Assembly: GCA_937928295.1 (NCBI GenBank)
Contig: CALEYY010000295.1
Location: 1 to 8,023, forward strand
Source of the DNA: an uncultured Moraxellaceae bacterium
GTDB taxonomy: Bacteria > Pseudomonadota > Gammaproteobacteria > Pseudomonadales > Moraxellaceae
Reading direction: 5' to 3'
Length of the DNA: 8,023 nt
Shown here piece after piece: positions 1-7,079 of this stretch; positions within the stretch are counted from its first letter, which is position 1, and each line of letters opens with the position of its first letter. A program made the translations under genes and the position numbers. Under the pieces are notes generated by a model, which saw nothing but the letters and a program-made list of their open reading frames with translations, was not told where the DNA came from and ran no database searches.

Positions 1-1270
1 GCTCCTGACCTTCCGCCGGCGAATCGAGACCGGTGATGCGGAACTGCGAGCCAAGCATGGATTGCACCGTGGCCACATTGATCACGCGCTTGTCGGTATA
101 CGGCTCGCGCACTTCGGTGACTTTGCCGGCGGCATCGGTATCGAAGCGGATGCGCTGCTTGTTTTCGACAAAGAGCACGGCCATCTGGCGACCGACATTG
201 TCACGCGTGGCATCGGCCATAAGGCGACCGCCACGGGTGTCGAGGTTGATGTTGACTTGCGGTTGCGAGAGCTCGTCGAAGCTCGATTGCGCGTTGGTGA
301 CGCGCTCGCCGGTGACGATCTTGCGCTTCTCCAACAGCACCATGCCGCCGTGACTGCGCTCGAAACGCTCGGTGCCGGGCGGTGTCGAAAAGCCTTCGGC
401 TGATTCGGTGCTGGTGAAGCGAAACTCTAGGCTGGCGGTGCGACCGAGAATGCGCTTGGCCTCGGCGGTATCTTGCAGACCCGGCAATTCGACCACGATA
501 CGGCTGCTGCCCTGGCGCTGCACCAGTGCTTCCGCCACACCCAGTTCGTTGATGCGGTTACGCAGCGTGGTGAGGTTCTGGCCAATAGCGTAATCGGTGA
601 TTTCGCGTCGTTTGGCTGGCGTGAAATCGAGCTTCAGCGCCGGCCCTTCGGCACCCGCCACCGGCGTGACCTGGAAATCGGCAAAGTCACGACGAATCAG
701 CGTCGCCCCCGCATCACGATCTGCCTCGCTAGCAAAGCGCACATCGAGCGCCCCGCCCGGCAGCTCAGCCACGGCACGATAGGCCAGCTGCTTGTCGCGC
801 AAGGCCTTCTTGATGTCGGTGATATAGCCTTCCTGACGCTGCTCCAGGGCTTTGTCCACATCGACTTCGAGCTGGAAGTGCACACCACCGCGCAAGTCCA
901 GGCCGAGCTTCATGGGCTTGCCGCCGATGCTGCTGAGCCAGTGCGGCGTGGTCGGCGCCAGGTTCAGCGCCACCACATAATTTTCGCCCAGGGCACGACG
1001 CAAGACGGCCTGCGCCTGCACCTGCGCTTCCGGTGTATTCAAGCGCAGCAGCACACCCTTGGCCTGAACTTCATCGCCATGATGAACAATCTTCGCTTCA
1101 TCCAGCGCAAAAGCGGCGCGCTTCAGCAGATCGGCATCCACCGGCACGCTGGCTTGCGCACCTGAGACCTGCAAGGCGGGCTCGTCCGGATAGAAGTTGG
1201 GAAGGGCATAAATCGAACTGACCAGCATGACCACGAAGATCAGGGCATATTTCCAGGCGGGGAAACGCAT
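1..1270 (-). CDS. secD: Protein translocase subunit SecD, N-terminal 423 residues (3' end outside window)
   Basis: SecD is an inner-membrane subunit of the SecDF-YajC complex, which uses the proton gradient to help pull exported proteins through SecYEG into the periplasm. The visible part starts with a membrane segment at about residues 7-24, followed by the periplasmic P1 region. The family motif GLDLRGG is at residues 123-129, followed by VHFQLEVD. A later stretch, RINELGVAEALVQRQG, matches the conserved periplasmic core, and the frame is still open at QFRITGL just before the window edge, where the second membrane segment is expected in the family. About 200 C-terminal residues, including five membrane segments, are therefore missing because of the window, not mutation. 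The ATG at 1270 has an AGGTG ribosome site five bases upstream and gives the expected N-terminus. It is the last visible gene of the queA-tgt-yajC-secD operon; secF is expected next, outside the window. A hairpin in the 58-base gap to yajC may limit its transcription. Confidence 0.97.
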   Translation of the reverse strand, partial: MRFPAWKYALIFVVMLVSSIYALPNFYPDEPALQVSGAQASVPVDADLLKRAAFALDEAKIVHHGDEVQAKGVLLRLNTPEAQVQAQAVLRRALGENYVVALNLAPTTPHWLSSIGGKPMKLGLDLRGGVHFQLEVDVDKALEQRQEGYITDIKKALRDKQLAYRAVAELPGGALDVRFASEADRDAGATLIRRDFADFQVTPVAGAEGPALKLDFTPAKRREITDYAIGQNLTTLRNRINELGVAEALVQRQGSSRIVVELPGLQDTAEAKRILGRTASLEFRFTSTESAEGFSTPPGTERFERSHGGMVLLEKRKIVTGERVTNAQSSFDELSQPQVNINLDTRGGRLMADATRDNVGRQMAVLFVENKQRIRFDTDAAGKVTEVREPYTDKRVINVATVQSMLGSQFRITGLDSPAEGQE

Positions 1271-1284
1271 GCGAACACCTGCAG

Positions 1285-1320
1285 ACACAAAAAAGGAAAG
1301 CGCCCGATCAGCTCGGGCGC
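1285..1320 (-). terminator. Intrinsic terminator-like hairpin between yajC and secD (possible attenuator)
   Basis: A perfect 8-bp stem, GCGCCCGA paired with TCGGGCGC (1300-1307 and 1313-1320), encloses a 5-base loop. On the minus strand it is followed at once by TTTCCTTTTTT (1299-1289), which has the layout of a Rho-independent terminator read leftward. On the plus strand there is no T tract after the stem. It begins 8 bases past the yajC stop and ends about 30 bases before the secD start. Since secD normally needs operon transcription, I infer partial termination, attenuation or 3'-end stabilisation and not a full stop. The two C residues interrupting the T tract would weaken it. Confidence 0.7.
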
Positions 1321-1328
1321 AAGATAAC

Positions 1329-1664
1329 TCAGAGGCTCTTCAGCGTACCCTTGGGCAGGCTGGCAACAACCGATGCTTTCTGGACTTTGACTTCCATGGT
1401 GTCGTTGAGCGCGACCACGGCGAAATCACCTTCGAGCTTGACGATGCGACCGAGCAGACCGCCGGCGAAAACCACTTCATCGCCCTTCTGCAAGTTATCG
1501 ACAAGCGCGCGCGCTTCCTTCTGGCGCTTAGCCTGCGGACGCCAGAGCAGGAAGTAGAAAATCACCACAAAGCCGACCAGCATGACAAGCTGGCCCGTCA
1601 TGGACGGTTGACCGGCAACAGCAGCGCCACCTTCAGCCATGGCATCAGAAATCAGGAAACTCAT
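1329..1664 (-). CDS. yajC: Sec translocon accessory protein YajC
   Basis: YajC is a small single-span inner-membrane protein that associates with SecD and SecF and so with the SecYEG translocon. The 111-residue length is normal for the family. A short periplasmic N-terminus rich in Ala and Gly is followed by one membrane segment at about residues 24-41 (LVMLVGFVVIFYFLLW). Next comes the family signature RPQAKRQKE at 42-50 and a cytoplasmic beta-rich domain, with KGDEVVFAGGLLGRIVKL at about 60-77. The ATG at 1664 has a GGAG ribosome site (1672-1675) seven bases upstream. It sits 15 bases downstream of tgt and upstream of secD, the usual operon order in gammaproteobacteria. YajC is generally not essential, and its exact role is still debated. 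Confidence 0.97.
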   Translation of the reverse strand: MSFLISDAMAEGGAAVAGQPSMTGQLVMLVGFVVIFYFLLWRPQAKRQKEARALVDNLQKGDEVVFAGGLLGRIVKLEGDFAVVALNDTMEVKVQKASVVASLPKGTLKSL

Positions 1665-1679
1665 TGCAACACTCCAGTT

Positions 1680-2797
<1,118 letters not shown>

Positions 2798-2798
<1 letters not shown>

Positions 2799-3937
2799 CA
2801 GAACTCCGAAGGCCGAGCCGTGTCACTGGCGGCTGGCTCACAGGCTGTGAGGTCGCGCGCAATGAACATGGCATCGCCATAACTGAAAAAACGATAACGC
2901 GCAGCGATGGCTTCGGCATACGCCGCCAGCACCGATTCGCGCGAGGCCAGCGCCGACACCAGCATGAGCAGTGTCGATTCCGGCAAATGAAAATTGGTCA
3001 CCAGTGCATCCACCAGCTGCCAAGGGTAGCCCGGCGTGATGAACATGCGCGTGTCGCCGGCAAAGGGCTGCAGCGTTTCAACAGCCCGGCCGTTACCGGC
3101 TGGAAAACCGGCGGCCAGCGACCATGCGTCAGGATCAACGCCCTGCCCGGCCCACGCGGCAGACTCCAGCGCACGCACACTGGTCGTGCCAACGGCCACG
3201 ACCCGGCCGCCTCGCGCTTTCGCGGCCAGCACCGCGGCCACGGTGTCGGCGCTGACGGTGAGCCATTCGGCGTGCATGACATGATCGCGCAGGTCATCGG
3301 CACGCACCGGCTGGAAGGTGCCGGCGCCCACATGCAGCGTCACGAAAGCGATTTCGATGCCGCGTGCGCGTAAGGCCGCCAGCAAGGGCTCATCGAAATG
3401 CAGGCCGGCCGTGGGCGCCGCCACGGAGCCGGCCTCTTGCGCATACACGGTCTGATAGCGCTCCTGATCCGACGCCTCGGCGGCTCGGCCGAAATACGGC
3501 GGCAGCGGCATCTCGCCCAAGCGCGCCATCAGGCCCTGCCAGGGTTCGTCGGCAACCAGTAGGAAGAGATCGCCGGCGCGTTCACGCATGCGAATGCGCG
3601 TGCCATCGGCCAGAATCAATTCACTGCCGGGCTTGGGTGATTTGCTGGCACGCACATGCGCCAGTGCTTCCTGTGGTGACGGCAAGCGCTCGATCAGGAT
3701 CTCTGCCTGACCACCACTGGCCTTGTGCGCGAACAGGCGTGCCGGCATCACGCGCGACTGGTTGAACACCAGCAAATCGCCGGCGCGCAGCAGCGACGGC
3801 AGGGCGCGCATGTGCTGATGTTTCACATCTCCGCTGTCGGCATCCAGGCAGAGCAAGCGCGAGGCGCTGCGCTCGGGCAGCGGATAGCGCGCGATCAGCT
3901 CATCGGGAAGGTCAAAATGGAAATCGCTACGCTGCAT
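2798..3937 (-). CDS. queA: S-adenosylmethionine:tRNA ribosyltransferase-isomerase
   Basis: QueA moves and isomerises the ribosyl group of S-adenosylmethionine onto preQ1 already placed in tRNA, giving epoxyqueuosine. The sequence starts MQRSDFHFDLPDELIARYP, a typical QueA N-terminus. Conserved blocks follow: AAPTAGLHF at 173-181, LHVGAGTFQPV at 201-211, GTTSVRALE at 250-258, NFHLPESTLLMLVSA at 315-329 and YRFFSYGDAMFI at 348-359. I chose the ATG at 3937 because a longer reading from 4051 would add 38 residues unlike the family and would run through the promoter region. At 379 residues it is somewhat longer than the roughly 345-356 usual. The excess is an insertion around 262-288 and a tail after residue 362. 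It opens the operon and overlaps tgt by one base. Confidence 0.97.
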
Positions 3938-3988
3938 GCCAACTCGCGGTCTGCCGGAAAGTACCGGAACACATGAAAAAGGGCGCGC

Positions 3989-3997
3989 AGTATAACA
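3989..3997 (-). promoter_or_regulatory. Extended -10 promoter for the queA-tgt-yajC-secD operon
   Basis: Read leftward, TGTTATACT is an extended -10 element: TG, one base, then TATACT, which is one mismatch from TATAAT. No good -35 lies at 16-18 bases upstream, as is common for extended -10 promoters. A GC-rich GCGCGCCC follows directly at 3988-3981. The predicted start near 3981-3983 would leave a leader of about 45 bases before the queA ATG at 3937. This is inferred from sequence only. Confidence 0.55.
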
Positions 3998-4037
3998 GCC
4001 CGCTGCTGTTTCGCCGCGACAAGGCTTGCCGGCGCTA

Positions 4038-4065
4038 TTGACGGCCATCATGGCATCGCTATAAT
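4038..4065 (+). promoter_or_regulatory. Sigma-70 promoter for tRNA-Leu
   Basis: TTGACG at 4038-4043 and a perfect TATAAT at 4060-4065 are separated by 16 bases. The spacer is one base short of optimum, but both boxes are near consensus. The following bases CCGCGC (4066-4071) form a GC-rich discriminator, typical of stable-RNA promoters under stringent control. The predicted start is around 4072, about 10 bases ahead of the mature tRNA 5' end at 4082. Confidence 0.85.
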
Positions 4066-4081
4066 CCGCGCACCTTCTCGG

Positions 4082-4168
4082 GCCGAGATGGCGGAACTGG
4101 TAGACGCAGCGGACTCAAAATCCGCCGGTGGAGACATCGTAAGGGTTCGATTCCCTTTCTCGGCACCA
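4082..4168 (+). tRNA. tRNA-Leu (anticodon CAA), CCA encoded
   Basis: A complete class II cloverleaf can be drawn by hand. The acceptor stem is GCCGAGA (4082-4088) with TCTCGGC (4158-4164). The D stem is GCG/CGC with the GG of the D loop, and the anticodon stem is GCGGA/TCCGC (4109-4113 and 4121-4125). The anticodon loop CTCAAAA has CAA at 4116-4118, reading the leucine codon UUG. A long variable arm follows, as leucine tRNAs have, then the T arm AAGGG-TTCGATT-CCCTT. The discriminator is A4165 and the CCA end (4166-4168) is encoded. All stems pair without mismatch. It has its own strong promoter and is divergent from queA. Its CAA anticodon is not a substrate for Tgt. Confidence 0.98.
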
Positions 4169-4214
4169 TTAGAAACACGCTAGATTTGCACCCCTCGCTT
4201 CAACAGCATTCAGT

Positions 4215-4220
4215 TATTAT
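4215..4220 (+). promoter_or_regulatory. Weak candidate -10 box ahead of the RDD-family gene
   Basis: TATTAT lies about 30 bases before the RDD gene start, in an AT-richer patch. The nearest TTGCAC (4186-4191) is 23 bases away, too far for a standard -35. It may be a weak promoter, or the gene may be served by read-through from the tRNA promoter. Confidence 0.25.
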
Positions 4221-4249
4221 TCAGCTCCTCTAATCGCTGAGTTCGAGTC

Positions 4250-4894
4250 ATGTCTCGCCGTACCGCTTCCGGTCGCAAGAAACGCATCCCTGCTGCACCA
4301 ACACCCACTGTTCAGGCGCTGCCGCGTGCGGGTGTCGGCGTTCGCCTTGTGGCACTGATGTACGACAGCCTGCTGCTTATCGCGCTGGTCTTTGTCATCA
4401 ATGTCATCACCATTGCGATTTTCACGCCCTCAGCAGCATCAGCAGGCAACAATGCCGTACTGCTCTCGCCCGCCATCCGCCAAGGCCTGATGTTTCCGCT
4501 TAGTCTGGGTGCGATCTTCTGCTTTTATAGCTATTGCTGGACACGCAGCGGACAGACCCTGGGCATGCAGACCTGGCGTCTGGAGGTCCGTGATCTAAGG
4601 GGTCAACGCTTGACCTGGGGGCGCAGTCTTCAGCGCTTCATCGCTGCCAGCGCACTGCCGGTACTCTGCGCTACTGCGTCGTGGATGTTGCACCCGCATG
4701 ATCTGCGCGCGTTGACGATCAGCGTTTTTGCGGGGCTGGCGGCGAACTATCTGTGGGCCTTGTTGCCGCTCAGTTTCGGGGTGGGTCGCAGTCTGCACGA
4801 TCAGCTGTCGAACACGGATGTGCTGCGCGTGCCGGCGGCAGCGCGCAAGCCGTATCGCTTTCTAGGTTTGTTTGGCGACAAGTCACAGCACTGA
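4250..4894 (+). CDS. RDD family membrane protein, function unknown
   Basis: This 214-residue inner-membrane protein carries an RDD domain. A basic, proline-rich cytoplasmic N-terminus (residues 1-27) precedes the first signature, GVGVRLVALMYDSLLL, in which Arg32 and Asp39 match the R and first D of the family. Membrane segments are likely at about 33-58, 78-97, 129-147 and 155-178. The loop WTRSGQTLGMQTWRLEVRD at 97-115 is a typical RDD loop. The closing SLHDQLSNTDVLRV (about 181-194) supplies the last Asp. RDD proteins are poorly characterised; some have been linked to ion or solute transport, which cannot be assigned here. The ATG at 4250 is the first possible start, because an in-frame TGA ends at 4240; its ribosome site is weak. 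It follows tRNA-Leu by 81 bases and converges on the lpt cluster. Confidence 0.88.
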   Translation: MSRRTASGRKKRIPAAPTPTVQALPRAGVGVRLVALMYDSLLLIALVFVINVITIAIFTPSAASAGNNAVLLSPAIRQGLMFPLSLGAIFCFYSYCWTRSGQTLGMQTWRLEVRDLRGQRLTWGRSLQRFIAASALPVLCATASWMLHPHDLRALTISVFAGLAANYLWALLPLSFGVGRSLHDQLSNTDVLRVPAAARKPYRFLGLFGDKSQH

Positions 4895-4931
4895 GCGAGC
4901 GCTGTTCACACTGACTCGTCAGAGCGTGCTC
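4893..4931. repeat. Imperfect inverted repeat spanning the convergent gene ends
   Basis: GAGCGAGCGCT (4893-4903) can pair with AGAGCGTGCTC (4921-4931): 9 of 11 positions match, counting one G-T pair. The loop is 17 bases. The repeat spans the stop codons of both convergent genes. No T tract follows on either strand, so it is a poor intrinsic terminator, though it could protect 3' ends or pause RNA polymerase. Confidence 0.3.
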
Positions 4932-5329
4932 ACATAATAGAAGGTGGCCAGTGCCGCCAGCAGAAACAGCGGCCACCAAGGCAGATGCGCCAAGGCGCTG
5001 AACAAGGGCCGCCAATGCAGAGTCGGCCAGCGCAAAGTCGGCAAGGCCAGCTGCAGACGCGGCAAATGCCAACTCCAGGTTGGCCGCTGCTGCAAGCGCT
5101 GGAACAGGCTCTGGCGCAGCGGCACCGGTGCTTTCAACACCTGTTTGCTGGCCAGTGCTTCGGGAGTCAGATCGTGCCGAAGATCATTCCAGGCAGCCTC
5201 GACCGAGTTGAGCATCTGCCGGCGTGTGTGCCAGGCCTCTTGCGCCGGCAACTCGCCGGCCAGCTGCAATCGCACCAGCTCGCGCAAGGCTGCGTTGACT
5301 TCACTGAGATCATCACGCGCGGCTGTCAT
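4919..5329 (-). CDS. Small tail-anchored membrane protein, unknown function, coupled to the PP2C gene
   Basis: I do not recognise this 136-residue protein. Residues 1-60 look helical and charged. The stretch ALRELVRLQLAGELPAQEAWHTRRQML (14-40) has a helix-turn-helix spacing that loosely recalls short SHOCT-like modules, which is a weak resemblance. Residues 83-120 are rich in Trp, Pro and Leu with recurring units (PTWSWHLP, LPTLRW, PTLHWRP). One hydrophobic segment at about 119-133 (PLFLLAALATFYYV) ends three residues before the C-terminus, and no signal peptide is present. This suggests a cytoplasmic protein anchored in the inner membrane by its tail. Its ATG overlaps the stop of the phosphatase gene (ATGA), and it is the last gene of the lpt cluster. 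I infer that it recruits the phosphatase, or LptFG, to the membrane; no direct evidence exists. Confidence 0.8.
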   Translation of the reverse strand: MTAARDDLSEVNAALRELVRLQLAGELPAQEAWHTRRQMLNSVEAAWNDLRHDLTPEALASKQVLKAPVPLRQSLFQRLQQRPTWSWHLPRLQLALPTLRWPTLHWRPLFSALAHLPWWPLFLLAALATFYYVSTL

Positions 5330-6009
5330 GGCGTTGTTCCGGGTGTTGAAGCGTCGCTATCGACATCGAGAATGACAAAGCTGAGGTTGTCGCGCCCGCC
5401 GGCCGCCAAAGCTTCGGCAACCAGTTCGCGCTGCGCAATCTCCGGCTCATGCGCCAGCCACCAGGCCAGGCGCGCATCCGGAATTTCGTTGTGCAGGCCG
5501 TCGCTGCAAAGCAGGTAGCGATCACCCGCCTGCACCCGCACGATGGCAAAGTCCGGCAGCAGCTCGCCATCGCCAATCAGGCGTGTCAGCTCCTGTTCAG
5601 GGCCGAGATGATCCTGCGTCAGGCGCGTCAGCTCTTGTTCGCGCCAGCGATACGCACGGACATCCCCGACCCAGGCCAGCAGGCCCCAGGTCTGCGTCAG
5701 ACGCATCAAGCCGAGAGTGCAACCCAGTGTACGGCGTGGCGTTTCCTGCTGAGCAAACTCGTGCAGTTGATCGTGTACGGCCAGCACCAGATCCTCGATT
5801 TGATCGACCGCGTCGGCCAGTGACGACTTCAGCTCCATGTGCTCGATGGCGTGTGCCAGCGCGGCGCTGGCGACATTGCCGGCATTGATGCCGCCCATGC
5901 CGTCGATCACCGCCCACAAACCGTCGTAGTCACGACAGACCAGAGCATCTTCATTCTGCGCGCGGCGATTGCCGATATCGGTCGCCGACCATCGTTGCCA
6001 ACTGGTCAT
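5326..6009 (-). CDS. PP2C-family (PPM) serine/threonine protein phosphatase
   Basis: The protein is a 227-residue cytoplasmic metal-dependent phosphatase that should remove phosphate from Ser/Thr residues of proteins. PPM motifs run in order: RRAQNEDA at 15-22 (Glu20, Asp21), WAVIDGMGG at 32-40 (metal ligand Asp36), the LGCTLG block at 95-100, AWVGDVRAYRW at 112-122, LLCSDGL at 166-172 (Asp170) and GGRDNLSFVILDV at 204-216 (Asp207, Asn208). The residues expected to bind the two metals are all present, so it is likely active. Only seven residues separate DH (133-134) from LTRLIG (141-146), where most bacterial members carry a longer flap segment. I chose the ATG at 6009, two bases after the lptG stop, because it places the conserved core close to the N-terminus as usual. 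An ATG at 6054 would overlap lptG by 43 bases. No matching kinase is visible in the window. Confidence 0.93.
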   Translation of the reverse strand: MTSWQRWSATDIGNRRAQNEDALVCRDYDGLWAVIDGMGGINAGNVASAALAHAIEHMELKSSLADAVDQIEDLVLAVHDQLHEFAQQETPRRTLGCTLGLMRLTQTWGLLAWVGDVRAYRWREQELTRLTQDHLGPEQELTRLIGDGELLPDFAIVRVQAGDRYLLCSDGLHNEIPDARLAWWLAHEPEIAQRELVAEALAAGGRDNLSFVILDVDSDASTPGTTP

Positions 6010-6011
6010 CG

Positions 6012-7079
6012 CTATCGCACCCGGTAAATGGCGTATGAGCCGGCCATCAGGCAAAACGCAATGGGCAGCAGCGTGGCCCAGAACGGCGAGCCGTGAAAGA
6101 GCAAGCTGGCAAAACCGGCGGCATCCTGACCGTAGCGAAAAACGAGGCCAACCAGCACGCCGGTGATGATGCGCAAGCCCAGCGTCACCGAGCGCAAAGG
6201 CCCGAAGATGAACGAGCAGGCAATCAGCACCATGGAAAATACTGCTAGCGGGCTCAAGGCTTTCTTCCAGAACTGCAGGTCGTAATTGCCGGCATCCAGA
6301 CCCTGCTTGTGCAGATAACGCGAATACAGTCGCAAGTCTGCCAGCCCGAGCTGCTCAGGATCGGCAGCGGCAACGCGCAGGAAGTCTGGCGTCAGGCGTA
6401 CCGGCCACAGCACTTGCGCCTGCGCATTGATCTTGCTGCTGCCATCGGCCTGAAACTGTGTCGCCCGTAAATCTTGCAACTGCCAGCCGGTCTTGCCGAG
6501 ATACTCGCCCGTGGCGGCAAAGCTGGCTTCCTGCAGCAGACCTTTTTCATCGTAGCGATACCGGCTGACGCCGAGCAGCTGCCCTTCCGGCGTGACCAGC
6601 TGAATGTTGATCAGCTCCTGGCCCTCGCGCTGCCAATAGCCATTGATACGACCAGGCGTGTAGTCCTGCCCTTGCGCGCGCGCTTTCAAGGTTTCGCCTT
6701 GACGATCGGTCACCGGCACCACGAATTCGCCCAGTGCCAAGCCCATAAGGATGATGGACAAGGCTCCCGCCATAACCCAGGACACAATGCGCGCAATACT
6801 GATGCCGGCAGCACGCATCACCGTCAGCTCCGAACTCGATGCCAACGCACCCAACCCGACCAGCGCGCCGATTAATGCCGACATCGGCAATACGGTATAG
6901 GCATGACGCGGCAGCACATACAGCGTGTAGCGGAAGGCATCAAAAGCGCCATAGCTGCCCTTCACATTGTCGAGCTCGCCGATGAAGCTGAACACCAGAT
7001 CCAGCCCCAGCAGCAGTGCCTGCACCAGCAACATGCTGGACAACACGGTGACACTGACATAACGACCCAGGCGGCTCAT
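6012..7079 (-). CDS. lptG: LPS export ABC transporter permease LptG
   Basis: LptG pairs with LptF and the ATPase LptB to lift lipopolysaccharide out of the inner membrane and pass it to the LptC-A-D bridge. The 355-residue length is normal. Three N-terminal membrane segments lie at about 11-31, 62-84 and 98-123, with the conserved LPMSALIGALVGLGALASSSELTVMRAAGIS in and after the second. A periplasmic beta-jellyroll domain fills about 125-265 (for example INIQLVTPEGQLLGVSRYRYD). Three C-terminal segments follow, with the family motif FGPLRSVTLGLRIITGVLVG. The ATG at 7079 overlaps the lptF stop (ATGA), with a GGGAG ribosome site nine bases upstream. Both the order lptF-lptG and the overall sequence support LptG over LptF. 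The PP2C gene starts two bases after its stop. Confidence 0.97.
   Translation of the reverse strand: MSRLGRYVSVTVLSSMLLVQALLLGLDLVFSFIGELDNVKGSYGAFDAFRYTLYVLPRHAYTVLPMSALIGALVGLGALASSSELTVMRAAGISIARIVSWVMAGALSIILMGLALGEFVVPVTDRQGETLKARAQGQDYTPGRINGYWQREGQELINIQLVTPEGQLLGVSRYRYDEKGLLQEASFAATGEYLGKTGWQLQDLRATQFQADGSSKINAQAQVLWPVRLTPDFLRVAAADPEQLGLADLRLYSRYLHKQGLDAGNYDLQFWKKALSPLAVFSMVLIACSFIFGPLRSVTLGLRIITGVLVGLVFRYGQDAAGFASLLFHGSPFWATLLPIAFCLMAGSYAIYRVR

Noticed and set aside
33..1165. Plus-strand open frames across the secD region
   Set aside because: They are shadows of secD, whose minus-strand frame is uninterrupted and carries the GLDLRGG motif.
3938..4051. Longer queA N-terminus starting at 4051
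   Set aside because: The extra 38 residues do not look like QueA, and they would cover the likely queA promoter.
4082..4168. tRNA-Leu as an integration site or as a queuosine target beside queA-tgt
   Set aside because: There is no integrase, no repeated tRNA 3' end and no foreign-looking DNA nearby. Tgt acts on GUN anticodons, not CAA, so the neighbourhood does not imply an enzyme-substrate link.
4895..4931. Bidirectional intrinsic terminator between the RDD gene and the lpt cluster
   Set aside because: The inverted repeat has mismatches and a long loop, and no T tract on either side; kept only as a low-confidence repeat.
6010..6054. Upstream ATG for the PP2C gene at 6054
   Set aside because: It would add 15 residues encoded inside lptG; the ATG at 6009 puts the family core at the normal distance from the start.
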